Positions 34,410 through 46,470 of a DNA stretch of 64,000 nucleotides are shown piece by piece (position 1 is the first letter of the stretch; the number at the start of each line of letters is the position of its first letter). Under the pieces are notes generated by a model, which had not been told where the DNA came from, made no database searches, and saw only the letters and a program-made list of their open reading frames with translations. Source of the DNA: Silene latifolia (Eukaryota; Streptophyta; Magnoliopsida; Caryophyllales; Caryophyllaceae). The position numbers and the translations under genes were made by a program. Where the stretch lies: the NCBI RefSeq assembly GCF_048544455.1, contig NC_133532.1, positions 17,672,948 through 17,736,947 of the forward strand. Direction: 5' to 3'.

Positions 34410-37400
34410 ATGAAAATCTTCAGCAGGAACTGTCAAGGGTTGGGCAATCCCTTGACGGTTGGGACCCTCCGGGATTGGTGTTGGAGGGAGTTCCCAAACA
34501 TTGTCTTCGTAATGGAGACAATGGTGAGTGCGAGAGAGTTGGAGAAGATACCTAATAGTTGTGGTTTTTCGTCGGGTATTTGTGTAACTAGTAGGGGGAG
34601 AGTGGGTGGTTTAGGGTTGTGGTGGAGAGATATTAATGCACAGTTAATTTTGTATAATAATAATAATCACATTCTTGTGGAGATCCTTGGTGCACACAAT
34701 GCACCGGTGTGGAGGGCGGGAGGGATATATGGGTGGCTGAAGACAAGTAATAAGTATAAAACGTGGGATTTGATGAGGAGTCTTTGTGGTGGGAGCCGGG
34801 TACCTATTGTTTTATTTGGGGACTTTAATGAAATACTAAGTGGCAATGAAAAGGAGGGGGGTGCGGTTCAGTGGGAGAGTCAAATGGATGCTTTTAGAGG
34901 AGCAATTGATGATTGTGCGCTTCATGACTTGGGCTATAGGGGAAACACATTCACTTGGCAGCGAGGACTTACCTTTAAGACGATGGTTCGAGAACGACTT
35001 GATAGAGCTATTGCTACGACGGAATGGAGCTACCTGTTTCCTAGGGCTTTTGTCCAACACTTCCCTATTTATTCTTCTGATCACTCGGCCATTATTATTA
35101 AGGAGGAGGAGGAGGGGCAGTACCGTGGAGGGGGGAGGAGGGGGTTCAAATTTGAACGTTTTTGGGCGGCTGACGAACAATGTAGGGGGGTGGTGAAGGA
35201 GGCGTGGGAAGGGGAGATTGGTGACGATGTTCCGGGGGAAGTCAAGGTGTGCTCGGTAAAGCTGGCAGAGTGGTCACGGCAGCGATTTGGAGATGTGAAA
35301 AGGAAGCTAAGAGAGAAAGAAGCTGACTTAACCTTTTGGCAGAGACAACCTCCTTCCGCAGTCATGTTGACTAGGTGTCGGGAGATTGTGAATGAACTCG
35401 ATGTTCTAAGGCGGCAGGTTAAGACTTACTGGTACACACGTGCACGTAAATGCGAGTTGCGTGACGGGGATAAGAACACCAGCTACTTTCACCACAAGGC
35501 GAAGCAAAGAAAGGGACGGAATGCTATTAATGGGATCGAGGACAATAGAGGTCAATGGCGCACGGATGAAGGGGAAATTTCAAATGTCATCGAGGCATAT
35601 TTCAGCCAATTATTCTGCTCCAGTAACCCGTCAGGACTAGAGGAAGTGTTACGTTGTATACCCGAGGTGATATCTCCCGAGGTGAATGCGGCCGTGGACA
35701 GCCCACTGCGTGATGATGAGGTAAAGTCGGCTCTCTTTAGTATGCACCCAAACAAAGCACCTGGCCCGGACGGAATGCATGCCTTGTTTTAGCAACGATA
35801 CTGGGAGATAGTTGGACCGGATTTGTGTGCTTTTGTCCGAAAGTGGTGGGAAGGGAGAGGGGATATTGACCGGGTAAATATGACAAATGTTGTCCTTATT
35901 CCGAAATGTGACTCGCCAAAGAAGACTACGGAGTATCACCCCATTAGCCTATGTAATGTAGTTTATAAAATTATTTCAAAGACTTTGGCGAACAAGTTAA
36001 AGGGCTTCTTGAATGGCTTTATTTCGGAGAATCAAAGTGCCTTCACGCCTGGACGACTTATAACTGATAATGCTCTTGTGGCTTTTTAGACTTTTCATTC
36101 GATGAAGCGTGGTTGTGAAGGCAGACATGGGACAGTCGCATTGAAACTCGATATGAGTAAGGCATATGACAGAGTGGAATGGGTGTTTCTCGATGAGGTC
36201 ATCAAACGTATGGGGTTCTCGTCCATGTGGAGGAATAGGGTGATGAACTGTGTCACCAGGGTGGCTCATTCGTTTCTCATAAATGGGAAGGCTTCGGGTT
36301 TGGTTAGACCGAGTAGAGGACTGCGCCAAGGAGACCCCATATCGCCCTATCTTTTTCTCCTTTGTGCGGACGCCTTCTCTCATCTGCTCAATGAGGCTGT
36401 GGGTAGGGAAGTTTACATGGAGCAAGGGTGTGTCGAGGAGCGTCGAGGGTTTCACATCTCTTTTTCGCAGATGATAGTATTCTTTTTGCAAGGGCAAACT
36501 TAAGAGAATGTTCGATAATCGCTGAAATTATCAGTAAATATGAACGAGCATCCGGGCAGAAAATTAATTATTCAAAGTCGGAAGTTGTCTTTAGCAAGAA
36601 AGTATTACCAGCTATGCGAACAAGTTTATGCGAGGCCCTAGGTGTCCGTGAGGTGGATAGGCATGAGAAATACTTGGGGCTTCCTACGATTATTGGGAGG
36701 TCGAAAAAAGATATTTTTGCTTGTCTAAAGGAAAGAGTATGGAAAAAACTGCAGGGTTGGAAGGAGAAGATGTTGTCAAAATCGGGCAAAGAAATTCTTA
36801 TCAAAGCAGTAGCTCAAGCTATCCCGACTTACATGATGAGTCTGTTTGCGATACCGGAAGGGCTCATTGAGGAATTACATATGACGATGGCGAGGTTTTG
36901 GTGGGTATCTACGGAGAGTTAACGGAAAATACATTGGTGGAGGTGGGAAAAGTTGTGCAAGCCAAAGGCGATGGGAGGAATGGGGTTTAGGGATTTGCGA
37001 GTTTCTAATCAAGCCTTACTCGCAAAGCAGATGTGGCGCTTGTTGACGAACCCGGGGACTTTGGTGGGGAGAGTTATGAAGGCTAGGTACTTCAAACACA
37101 GCTCGGTTATTGATGCACGAAGGGGACATGACCCGAGCTTTGCTTGGAGGAGTTTATGGGGGGCTAAATCTTTGTTGATGGAGGGTCTCATGTGGCGGAT
37201 TGGGGATGGGGAATCAGTAAGGGTGTGGGAGGACCCGTGGCTTCCAGGGGAGCGGAGGGAAAGGGTTCCATTGCCAAACATCGAAGCTGACCCATCCATG
37301 TGCGTGGCTGCTTTTATTGATAGGGATACGGGTTTGTGGAGGGAAGATGTGCTACATGCTCTACTCTCGGAGGTTGAGGTAAAAAGGGTCCAAGCAATTC

Positions 37401-38491
37401 CGTTAAGCAGAGACTTGCCGGCTGATTCGCCTTATTGGTGGCCTAGTCGAAGTGGGGATTATACGGTCAAGACGGGTTATTAGCTGGGGATGGAGCCATT
37501 GCGGGGTACGTATCAGTCTGTGGAGGAGGGCTGTGGAAAATGTTATGGGGTTTGCAGGTACCACCAAAACTTATTCATTTACTTTGGAGGGGGTGTGTGG
37601 GTATGCTAGCGGTCAAGGCAAATTTATACCGTCGTCATTGTTGTCCAAGTGAGTTGTGTGCGTTGTGTGAGGAAGGGGTGGAAACGGACATCCATGCGGT
37701 GTTCTTGTGCATCTGGACACGAGTCTTCTGGGCTGCGAGTGGCTTTGATGAGATAATGAGTGAGGCACCTCAATCTTCATTCCGGGAATGGTTAAGTTGG
37801 GCGCTGCAGCATATTAATGGTGACGCAAGGGGGAGGTTCTTGGCACTTGTTTGGGCAATGTGGACGATTCGGAATTCTCGCATTTTCGAGGAGGAACCGT
37901 GCAACCCGGAAGTGGTAATCAAGGGTTTTGAGCGTATGGTGGCGGATTATCAGGGCCTTGCTAGTATGACGAAGGAGCATATGGTGACAGAAAGGGGGGG
38001 GGGGGGGGCAGATATACATGGGAACCACCGAGTGATGGAGTTCTTAAAATCAATACGGATGCGGCACTCATGGAGGACTCGACAGTGGGTTTGGGGGTGG
38101 TGGGCAGAGACTATACAGGGACGGTGCAGGTGGTAGCCTGTCGGAGGGTGAGGGCAAGGTGGACGGCGGAGATGGCGGAGGCAAAAGCTTTGCTCTTTGG
38201 CTTAGAGGTGGCGCAGCGGCTTGGTTTATGCAATGTTAGCTTGGAGACTGATGCCCTGAATGTGGTACAAGCTGTCCGTAAAGGCGTTGAAATGCGTAGT
38301 CCGTTTGGTTTATGTGCTCGGGAAGTGGGTAACCTTGCTAAGTCGATAGGTTGTAGAAGTTTTTCTCATGTTAAGCGGGGGGTAACATGGTGGCTCATTT
38401 GTGTGCTAGACTTTGTTCGAGTGTTGGTGGGGAACGATTTCTTGTGAATGATTTCCCGTTTCCGTTCTTAATTTGGCGAACCTTGATTTAA
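34410..38491 (+). pseudogene. LINE ORF2: endonuclease, reverse transcriptase, RNase H
   Basis: The ATG at 34410 opens MKIFSRNCQGLGNPLTVGTL, an APE-type endonuclease (VLFGDFNEILS; SDHSAIII). Reverse transcriptase follows: NKAPGPDGMHALF, VVLIPKCDSPK, NQSAFTPGRLITDNALVAF, LKLDMSKAYDRVEWVFLDEV, SRGLRQGDPISPYLFLLCAD and the FADDSILFARAN catalytic block. Then come the zf-RVT region (WRGCVGMLAVKANLYRRHCC, CALCEEGVETDIHAVFLC) and an RNase H tail (TVGLGVVGRDYTGTVQVVAC, SLETDALNVVQAV). In-frame stops lie at 35790-35792, 36087-36089, 36920-36922 and 37481-37483. Frame changes occur near 36430, 37500, in the G tract at about 37995-38008, and near 38380. It is not functional as it stands. Confidence 0.9.
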
Positions 38492-38542
38492 TTTAATAAA
38501 AGTCTAACGTTTCCCTTCAAAAAAAATAAACAAAGTCAATAT

Positions 38543-39367
38543 TGCCAACAATATTCTCACTCCTCAATCATTATCATTACAATCCCTCGCTTGAAACTGA
38601 TCACTGTTTGTTACGAGTATAACATATTTGTACGTACCATATCCAACAGACCAATATAATGCCATCAACTACTCATTAATCAAATTCTAAACGCATCCAT
38701 GTTCACTGTGATACCATCAAACTTCTAGTATGTCAAACATCAATATAACAGTCGCAAAATTCCAACTCGTCTTTGCGCTAAACATAAACTAGACAATATA
38801 AAACCCACCACACCAAGATTAAATGTAGATATAAAATATATAGCTATTAATATACACATCTTAAATCATGAATATAATTTTTCTATCACACGAAACACAA
38901 TAATAGAGCATATACACAAACAACCCCGAATAATAATAGTAATAATAAGATCGGTAGAATCGTGTTACCTTGCCCATAAGAAATTAGAGGAGATGAATGG
39001 GAAGAATAGACGGCGAAAGCAATGCACGGACAAGGAGCAGTAAAACGAGTATTTGAATTGGCAAAGCTATCGCTCGGAATTTGATATGATGGTGATAGTG
39101 GAATATGATATAATTATTATCTTGGAGAAAAGTAGGCAGAAAAGGATTGAAAAGCTTGGCAGGTTAGCAATTAACAAGGGAACGGAGGATTAGGTTTGAC
39201 AACTATGGGAACAATCTATTTGAGTTTATAAAAGAAAAATATAAGAATTAAACCCAATTAAATACACAAGTAGCTTCTAAGATTCTTTTTATTTTCTTTA
39301 AAGTAAAAGTGTGTAAAATTTTTAGAGTAAATAAATTACTTTAGACTTAAAATATTTGGGATATTAC
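38543..39367 (-). mobile_element. Possible Tekay-like LTR fragment
   Basis: The right edge GGGATATTACA followed by GTTCTC resembles the LTR/polypurine junctions at 352 and 45091. A TTACCTTGCCC splice-like motif near 38967 resembles one found in the other Tekay-like LTRs. The LINE inserted at the left of this segment. Assignment is weak. Confidence 0.3.
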
Positions 39368-40059
39368 AGTTCTCAAGCATGCATTTTACTTTTTGTTATA
39401 TTTTATGCAAGAATCTCATAATTGCACATTGAGAACACAAAGCATGCTTAACTAGTAATGATGGTTTCTAAAGACCCATTTACTACACTATTTGCACGGT
39501 CCAAATTGACCTTCTATGGGTCCTTTTTGATTTTATAATTTGTCTCACAAATTAATGTGAATGCCTACTTAATCATCTTATATGATAAAGTGTTTCCCAA
39601 TTATGTTTTCTGAATAACACTCCTTATTTACATACTTGTAACTTACATGTATATTTAATATGTACTAGCACTAATCACATTAGTCAAGTAGTACAGTTTT
39701 AGTAAATTAACAATTAATTACTAAAACTTGTCTCAATGAATTTATTATTCAATTATCGCATAATTAAATAATAACTTCCGTTGGCACGAGTGCTTAACTC
39801 GTTCTCTCTAAATTAAATCAACTGACTAACTCTTAGTCAATTTATTAAGGGACTAAGTAATCGTATGATACACATACAAATTAGCTTTGATATTGGGGAT
39901 CGTTCCTTTAGGTGTGACCGAATGGGATCCCGTGAACACCGCAGTCAAACGACAGTAACGTCAAACCCTAGTTGGCCAACCGCTACCGATATACGTTGAT
40001 CAGGTGACTAGTATTGCCAAAGAATATCCCGAGTATATTCCATCCATGAGATTTCTTAT
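39368..40059. other. Unassigned retroelement-like stretch
   Basis: AT-rich, no coding region. Bases 39770-39990 (GGCACGAGTGCTTAACTCG; GGATCCCGTGAACACCGCAG) look like part of another LTR, but I cannot name the family or fix the ends. Confidence 0.25.
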
Positions 40060-41015
40060 GTATGTGCACTATTGTGGAGGACACCTACTCCAACATAATC
40101 AACCCAATAAAGCCTACATAAGGTCCCCCTATACCCTAGTGATAAACTACTCACACATGGCTAGAACAATGGAAACAAAAGATGAAAAATTCAACATGAA
40201 ACTAGCAAGAAAAGACATTGTGTGAAAGCAAGTTAACTAAATAAGAATAAGCATGTACACAAAATGAAAGGAAGTGAAATTAAGATGGGAATTATACTAA
40301 CACTAATTAAAGGAGCAAACTTGGATTGATGTAAGGAAGATGAATCTCTTCAAGTCTTCAATTTACATACAACCCAATAACTAAATGTAAACTAATGAAA
40401 AGAGTAGATCTAACATAAACTGAAGGGTAACTAAGCTATAGTTAAGGAATGATTGTTAGTGCTTTGATTAAGGAAAGATTACAATAAACTAAGGATTTCT
40501 TTCTAAACAACCCAAGAAATACTCCTAAATGAAACTTAGGTTTTAATTCTAGGTGGTAAGCTATTTATATAGAGGTCAAAACAAAGCCCAAAAGTTACAA
40601 AGTATGCGGATCCGGGCGGGTGAAATTTCGCCCGGTACGAAATATGGCCAAAAATGAAAAACTACGACGGATGAAATTTCGCCCGGCGGGTGAAATTTCA
40701 CTAGACTGTAGAAATGCTCAATTTCAACCCCAAAATTCTTCTTGGCCTTTTTCTTCCTTGTTTGAATTCTTTTTCACTTCGCCCGGCTTGTTGACTTTGA
40801 CTCTTATGCCCCGCCTTGTGCCTTACTCTTGTCCTCTTAAGAAAATCGTAAAGCAAAAGGTAGAAAGACCTCAAACTATACTCAAAAGACGAGTCACGAA
40901 TATGGGAGTTATTCATACTAAGATGCACTTAAAATGACTACTTGTTGCATGAATTAAGAGGTAAAAAAGGGCTACGAGTACTAGCAAAATGGGCTAAAAT
41001 GATGTTATATCAACA
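40060..41015 (-). repeat. 3' LTR of the Athila-like element (left end approximate)
   Basis: On the minus strand it begins TGTTGATATAACATCATTTT just after AAGGGTTAAGTATGGGTA, the purine-rich phrase usual before an Athila-class 3' LTR. A TATATAAATAGC box lies near 40570 (minus). A GC-rich cluster at 40610-40700 repeats GGCGGGTGAAATTTCGCCCG-like palindromes. The left boundary is inferred from the layout of the LTR at 30906. Confidence 0.55.
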
Positions 41016-42213
41016 TACCCATACTTAACCCTTGTTAGCCCTCGAACAAGAAAATGGAATGATACAATCCTTAATCATGAATTAATAGCCAAGAAATTTT
41101 ATTGTAAAATCCGAATTGGGTTTAGCTTCACCCGAAGCCCTTTCAACTCACAATTTGACACTTATGAGGGAAAGTGCCCTATTGCAAAGCAAGTACGGTC
41201 TTGCTACAAAAAATGCCCAAGAAACAAATTCAAGGACAAGGGAAAAGGAAAGAACACAACGTGACTCACAAGATTTACAAGACGACACAAGATTCGAAAA
41301 TAACTAGCCCGAGACTATATGAGACCTAGGGCAACGATAACCTCGCGGTTTTCGCTCATCACACAATAAACGATTGGGTGATTATTGTACAAAATCGGAC
41401 CAAATCACTCACCTACTACAACTCTCGAAAAGGTGCCCGCAATCTATTGTGGTATTCCATCCTATAATCATGTAAGAGATGCAAAAAGACGGTAAATGCA
41501 CACATAATGAAGCAAATGGGTTGTAACGGGGCTAAGGCAAAGGGTACAAATGGATTGGTGCAAGCACCATTATGAATACGTGGAGTTAAATGCCAAGAAG
41601 TTGTCAAAATTCCATTCAAACCCAACCCAATCACAACAAATGGGCAATTGCCGAAATTCAAACATCTTTTGAAAGTCTAACTCACATGGAAATACATCGT
41701 TTTGCCCTTATTTAACAACGCCTTTTTCTACCCCTTTTATGATGTATAAAATGTGTTGCCTTGGCTTTTTCTTCAACAAAAACAACTTGTACAAGACTTT
41801 TCTTTTCTTTTTCTTTTCATTTTTGTTCTTTTTTTTTTCTTTTCTTCTTTTATAAAACCTCTTATTTAACACAATTTGACCAAATTAACACAATGGTTTC
41901 AACTCTTTGCAAATTGAACTCAATTTCTAATAACTTAGGACTCAAACCCCATTCACATGTAACCACAAATACCATGACAACTTTCTTAATCAAGGATAGT
42001 TGTTTTTGATATGTAGTTTATTGTGTAGATATACCAAAGGAAAGGCTAAGGCTCAAAGGGGGTAAACAAAATCGGTCCTTATTTAAAGGTCAAAACATAG
42101 GTTTATTTGGCAATGTGAGGCTAAAAACATGCAACAAGTTTGCTTCAAAACACATGCACAAAAATAAACATCTCTATGAATTAAGGAATGAACGCCACAC
42201 TAGTGCGTGGTGA
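41016..42213 (-). mobile_element. 3' non-coding internal region of the Athila-like element
   Basis: It contains the phrase CTTGTTCGAGGGCTAACAAG (minus strand) next to the polypurine tract. I see no env-like ORF; the small frames here have no recognisable domain. Confidence 0.5.
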
Positions 42214-43570
42214 TGTAACACCCCCACCGAGGAGACCTACTCACAACCTAATATGAAGCCGATTATGGATGGGCCGGCCCATAGAAGGCTCTAACCTCAC
42301 TATTTATGTAGTTGTATTGGCCCTAGGCCGAGTCTAGGCTTGGTTTATGTCTCGCAAGGCGGTCGAGACTCGGTGTCTATCACGTTTCCCAAAAAATAAT
42401 TATTACCAAGACGCGAGCTATCAAAAGGGATGAGACACGATTGAGACAAGTATCCTCACTGACAGCTTACATTTTCCACATTTAGACTCTCTAAATCATT
42501 TATTTACAAACAATAAGAAATATGTATAAGATGCAACTAAACACATATATACATGCTACATGAATGGAAATATATACTATCGTGATATGTTTTCTACCTA
42601 GCATGCAACAAACTAATCCTAACAGCACATAAGCACACTATCCACAAGTTCCAATATACGGAACATCCTCATCAACATAGCTCATCCTCCTCCATGTATA
42701 CAAAAGAAAAGAAATGGAAAAAGGAGAAGAGATCGAAAAGATTATACCAAGCGTCTTCTAGCTCCTCATGACTTCGATGTTCCAAGTGGGCCTATACACT
42801 TTATTAGACAAAACACAGTATATACACTGATTTTTGAAATATTTGAATTTTTTTTATGATTTTTTGAAATTTTATCAAATTTACAAATTTATTTACACTG
42901 ATTTACAAATGTACAAATATATATAAAGAGTAGATATTTCCTTACTCACACTTAAGAATTACACCGTCTTCGATGGAACGAATTTAGGGAGGAGAATGGA
43001 AAGACGAAATCAACATATTTTTGCTTTTTCTAAATTTTTCAAAGTTAAAAAAAAACATATTTTTGTGATTTTTTTTAAAAATTTAAAACGTATTTTTGGT
43101 GTATTTAAATATTAAAGTTCCCTCCCAACACTTATTTATTTACATTGTCTTAAATGAAAACAAAAATGTAGGGAGGAAATTAAAATTAAAAGCATGTTTT
43201 TGGGAAATTTTGGTTTTTCAATTGTTTTGTATTTTTATTGTTGTTCTTGTTTTAGAAAGTAATTAAAGCATGAAAAATGAAGGACCTGTGTTGAGGCATA
43301 ATTTAATTAAGGTACTAAATTTATTACTTTAAGGATGTGTGGGTCTATACGATAAAGAATAAGTATTGGGCCTGTCTATACTTATACGAGTTAGAGAAAA
43401 TTGAAGTCCATAAAGAGGAGCGTTGAATGAAGGAAAGCTAAATTAAGCGTCTGAAGGAAGCCTCAAGAGACTTGGCGGTTATCCAACTGTTTCCCCACTA
43501 AGGGGTAGTTTTCAAGGACCAAGATATTGCCTATATAAGGAGGCATTCGTCGAAGAGCAAGAGACAACTC

Positions 43571-43603
<33 letters not shown>

Positions 43604-43772
43604 CTACTACTACTACAACTTTTCTATCCTTAGATTTTAGATTCTTAGTCGTAGAGTATATTAGCATTAGACTTAGATGTAGCACGGCGATCCCGTCCGA
43701 TCAAGGAGGTAATCAACCATCTATCTTTTAGTTTAGAATTTAGAAATCCACAAGTACTCTTATGAAGATTCT
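42214..43772. mobile_element. Tekay-type LTR-like fragment
   Basis: It starts TGTAACACCCCCACCGAGG, the typical LTR opening. A TATA-like GCCTATATAAGGAGG near 43530 on the plus strand suggests plus orientation, followed by a (CAA)n tract (about 43566-43612). No internal region is attached. Confidence 0.45.
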
Positions 43773-45646
43773 ATTTATAACACCCCCATCTACCAATGAG
43801 CCTTAACAAGACCTTCTCTAGCAGATAATGGCATTACCATATCGGTTGCCCAAGGAAAAGTATATCACAACGTCAATAAAAGAACTATTATAAGTGATTA
43901 CATACTTTAAACTTAGCATAGAAGAAAGATACAACTGATGAGTAAACAACTACGGTGATACTATCCATGCCAAGACGCAGTGATAGACTCGTCCCTCCAA
44001 CGCACCCAGCTAAGCTCCAAATACAACACCTCCTAAGACTAACTGCTCACCATAATGGATCATGGCAGACACATAACAAGAAGAAACACAGACAACACCA
44101 CACAAGGTCAGTAATGAAGAACTACACAACATAATACAACACAAACAAAAAATCCTCCAACTCCAACCATCCATCAATCACCAATAATCTGACTACACAC
44201 TAAAGTGTGTAGCCCTGCCAGAATATCCATCGCAACAGATATTCCACACCGCCAGTGGGGGGGACCGCGGCCTTTCCCACCTAAGCCATGCTCATCTCCA
44301 TCGAGCGAATAACCCATGTCCATTAATGTGCACATCCCCCCTGTGACGAGAACCACAAGGGGCGAATCAAGGGCGTGAAGCCACTCCCGCAAGTGACTAA
44401 ACTCAGCCAAGGGCGCTCCTCGCAAACCACAGACAAACAAACGACCAATCCACAATACCGATATCAATTACACAATCAGAAGTACCACATACTACACATG
44501 CCAACCAATCAACAGTACTGAGTAGGAAAACCTACCTTTAACAAACAACAACCACACCGCATATATCCATATGAAGACAAAGCAACCTCTGTTAACACCT
44601 ATCACAACCAGTAGGGGAAACCCTATTACTACCAACCATAACCACAACGAAATCTAAGGGTGATAATGATGACTTACCTATGCTCGTCATTCCGGCAACA
44701 AGACCGCTACCCGACGCAAGCCTCCGTCCCCATGGTGCCTCCAAGTCTAAAGGATCTCAAAAGGTTGGAAGATGGTAAAGGAGAAGAAGTGTCGTCTATT
44801 AGGTTTAGGAAGACAGAAATGAAAAACTGATTTGGGTTTACGACTTCACGATTTATAATTTATCGTTGAATCCGCCATACTCGATCGAGTATGGGAATTA
44901 CTCGATCGAGTGGCCTCTACTCGATCGAGTTACTAGACTACTCGATCGAGTATCCTATGCTAGATCGAGTTCCCAACTTCTAAAGGTCACCAAGTTCTAT
45001 GTCCGATTGTATGAAAGGTTCTCAAGGGTCTACCATGTATCTAAGGTCAGTCAACGGCTAGTCAACGGGTCCCTAACGGGGCGGATATTACAAAGAACTT
45101 CATCCCCGAAGTTCAACTCATCGTCTCCCGCAACCAAAGGTGTATGCTAAGCCAAGACAACTAAAAACAACTCAACCCGACAAGAACCACTATAACCATA
45201 CCCAAACATACCACCAAACTTCCCATACCGACTAATCAACACCATCTATTTTCACGAATAGGACCATCAAACACATCTCCCTTCCGATTCATCATCCACA
45301 TGTTAACAATTGAAAAGGTGTACAGCCATAACTATCATTTCCATTTTACAAAACGGACTTACACCATAAAACGTCATACACCATACACATTTGACACAAA
45401 CAATTTACTTACTCAACCAACAACTAAACCATTAAACATCCATTAAAAATCAAATGCATAAATTACCAACTAAATTATTCAATAATCGTTTATAAATCAT
45501 TTACACAACAATTACATTACTTAACAAATGATTAAATTACTTGAACAACAATTAAATTATTTAACAGAAATGACAAATATACAATTAAAATTACCAATAA
45601 CTTACTTAAAAGACGACACTTTTGGCATTTTTTACGCGTGACATTA
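43773..45646 (-). mobile_element. Tekay-like LTR and 3' internal fragments
   Basis: The TATAACACCCCCATC start resembles the LTR at 2501. A first LTR/internal junction (GATATTACA, then GAACTTCATCCCCGAAGTTC) lies near 45091, and a second (polypurine CTCTTCCCCTCTT, then GAACTTCGTCCCCGAAGTTC) near 45647-45680. At least two LTR copies are stacked here. Four perfect ACTCGATCGAGT palindromes lie at 44879-44951. Fossil, broken. Confidence 0.5.
44879..44951. repeat. Cluster of ACTCGATCGAGT palindromes (1)
   Basis: Perfect 12-bp palindromes start at 44879, 44900, 44919 and 44940, spaced 19-21 bases. A degenerate fifth copy (CTAGATCGAGT) follows at about 44960. Confidence 0.97.
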
Positions 45647-46470
45647 CTCTTCCCCTCTTAAAAGGAACTTCGTCCCCGAAGTTCACCTTTAAGATGAATT
45701 ACATTACGATAATACGAAAACCATGACTTATCCTTGACATTACGAAATTAATATGCATTCATGTGGGCATATAAGATGAAAATAAATTACACAAAATGAA
45801 TAAATTATGCGCAGCAGTACCACCCGATATAAGTAGAAATTAAAAGTAATTTGTCTATGTAACATTATCAAAACATGATTAACCAACATAACTATCTCAA
45901 ATTTATTACCAAACAATTATATAAACACATAGAATTATAATCATTGCATACCATCTTGATACCACTCATACCTAAATATAAAGCACAAGAAAATGACCAA
46001 CAACCATAATAACGACATATAACATCAACAATTACTCCCATGATCCGATTGGGCATAAGTAAAATGGTCTCCATAATCTAATAGAGGTACTCGATCGAGT
46101 TAGGTGTACTCGATCAAGTACAAGGTAGGTTGCTCGATTGAGTGAGACATACTCGATCGAGTATGTATAGATCAGAATGCTCCTTAAAACGTGATACATA
46201 GGTTACTCGATCGTGTTAAGGGCACTCGATCGAGTATCTGCAAGTCAGAATGACCTCAAATGCGTGACAAGCATAAAAGCATACCAAAGTTCGGGGTTTC
46301 ATCCCGACATCATTATAGCTACGCGACAAATCCAGCAAATCCAAATAGAAAATACGGCCTTATGGCCAATTACAAACAAAAATAAATCCAAATACCAACA
46401 AATGTAAAGATAACAAATCCACACAAGTCCACTAAAACAAGCATAAACAAGAAAGATCACTCAAGGTCAC
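45647..46470 (-). mobile_element. 3' internal fragment, Tekay-like, with palindromes
   Basis: AT-rich internal DNA to the right of the polypurine box at 45647-45680. No domain is recognisable. It holds palindrome cluster 2 (46089-46234). The boundary with Athila-like DNA at about 46470 is approximate. Confidence 0.4.
46089..46234. repeat. Cluster of ACTCGATCGAGT palindromes (2)
   Basis: Perfect copies at 46089, 46151 and 46223. One- or two-base variants (ACTCGATCAAGT, GCTCGATTGAGT, ACTCGATCGTGT) lie between them at about 20-base spacing. Confidence 0.95.

Larger units (their letters stand above)
32875..38525 (+). mobile_element. L1-type LINE, complete length, mutated
   Basis: It is flanked by identical 17-bp direct repeats ATAAACAAAGTCAATAT (32858-32874 and 38526-38542). 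The 3' end has an AATAAA signal near 38494 and a short A tail. It has two ORFs in plant L1 order: ORF1 (gag-like, zinc knuckle) and ORF2 (endonuclease, reverse transcriptase, RNase H). The perfect target duplication points to a fairly recent insertion, while ORF2 already carries several stops and frameshifts, so it may have been copied from a defective source or decayed since. Confidence 0.93.

Noticed and set aside
38930-39200. Possible host 5' UTR exon with a donor site on the minus strand
   Set aside because: The same splice-like phrase occurs in the other Tekay-like LTRs, and no coding exon follows.
40004-40937. Two ORFs of 73 and 105 codons
   Set aside because: They lie in the Athila-like LTR, with no domain and repeat-driven composition.
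43566-43620. (CAA)n tract as a coding poly-glutamine stretch
   Set aside because: No flanking ORF; it lies in an LTR-like fragment.
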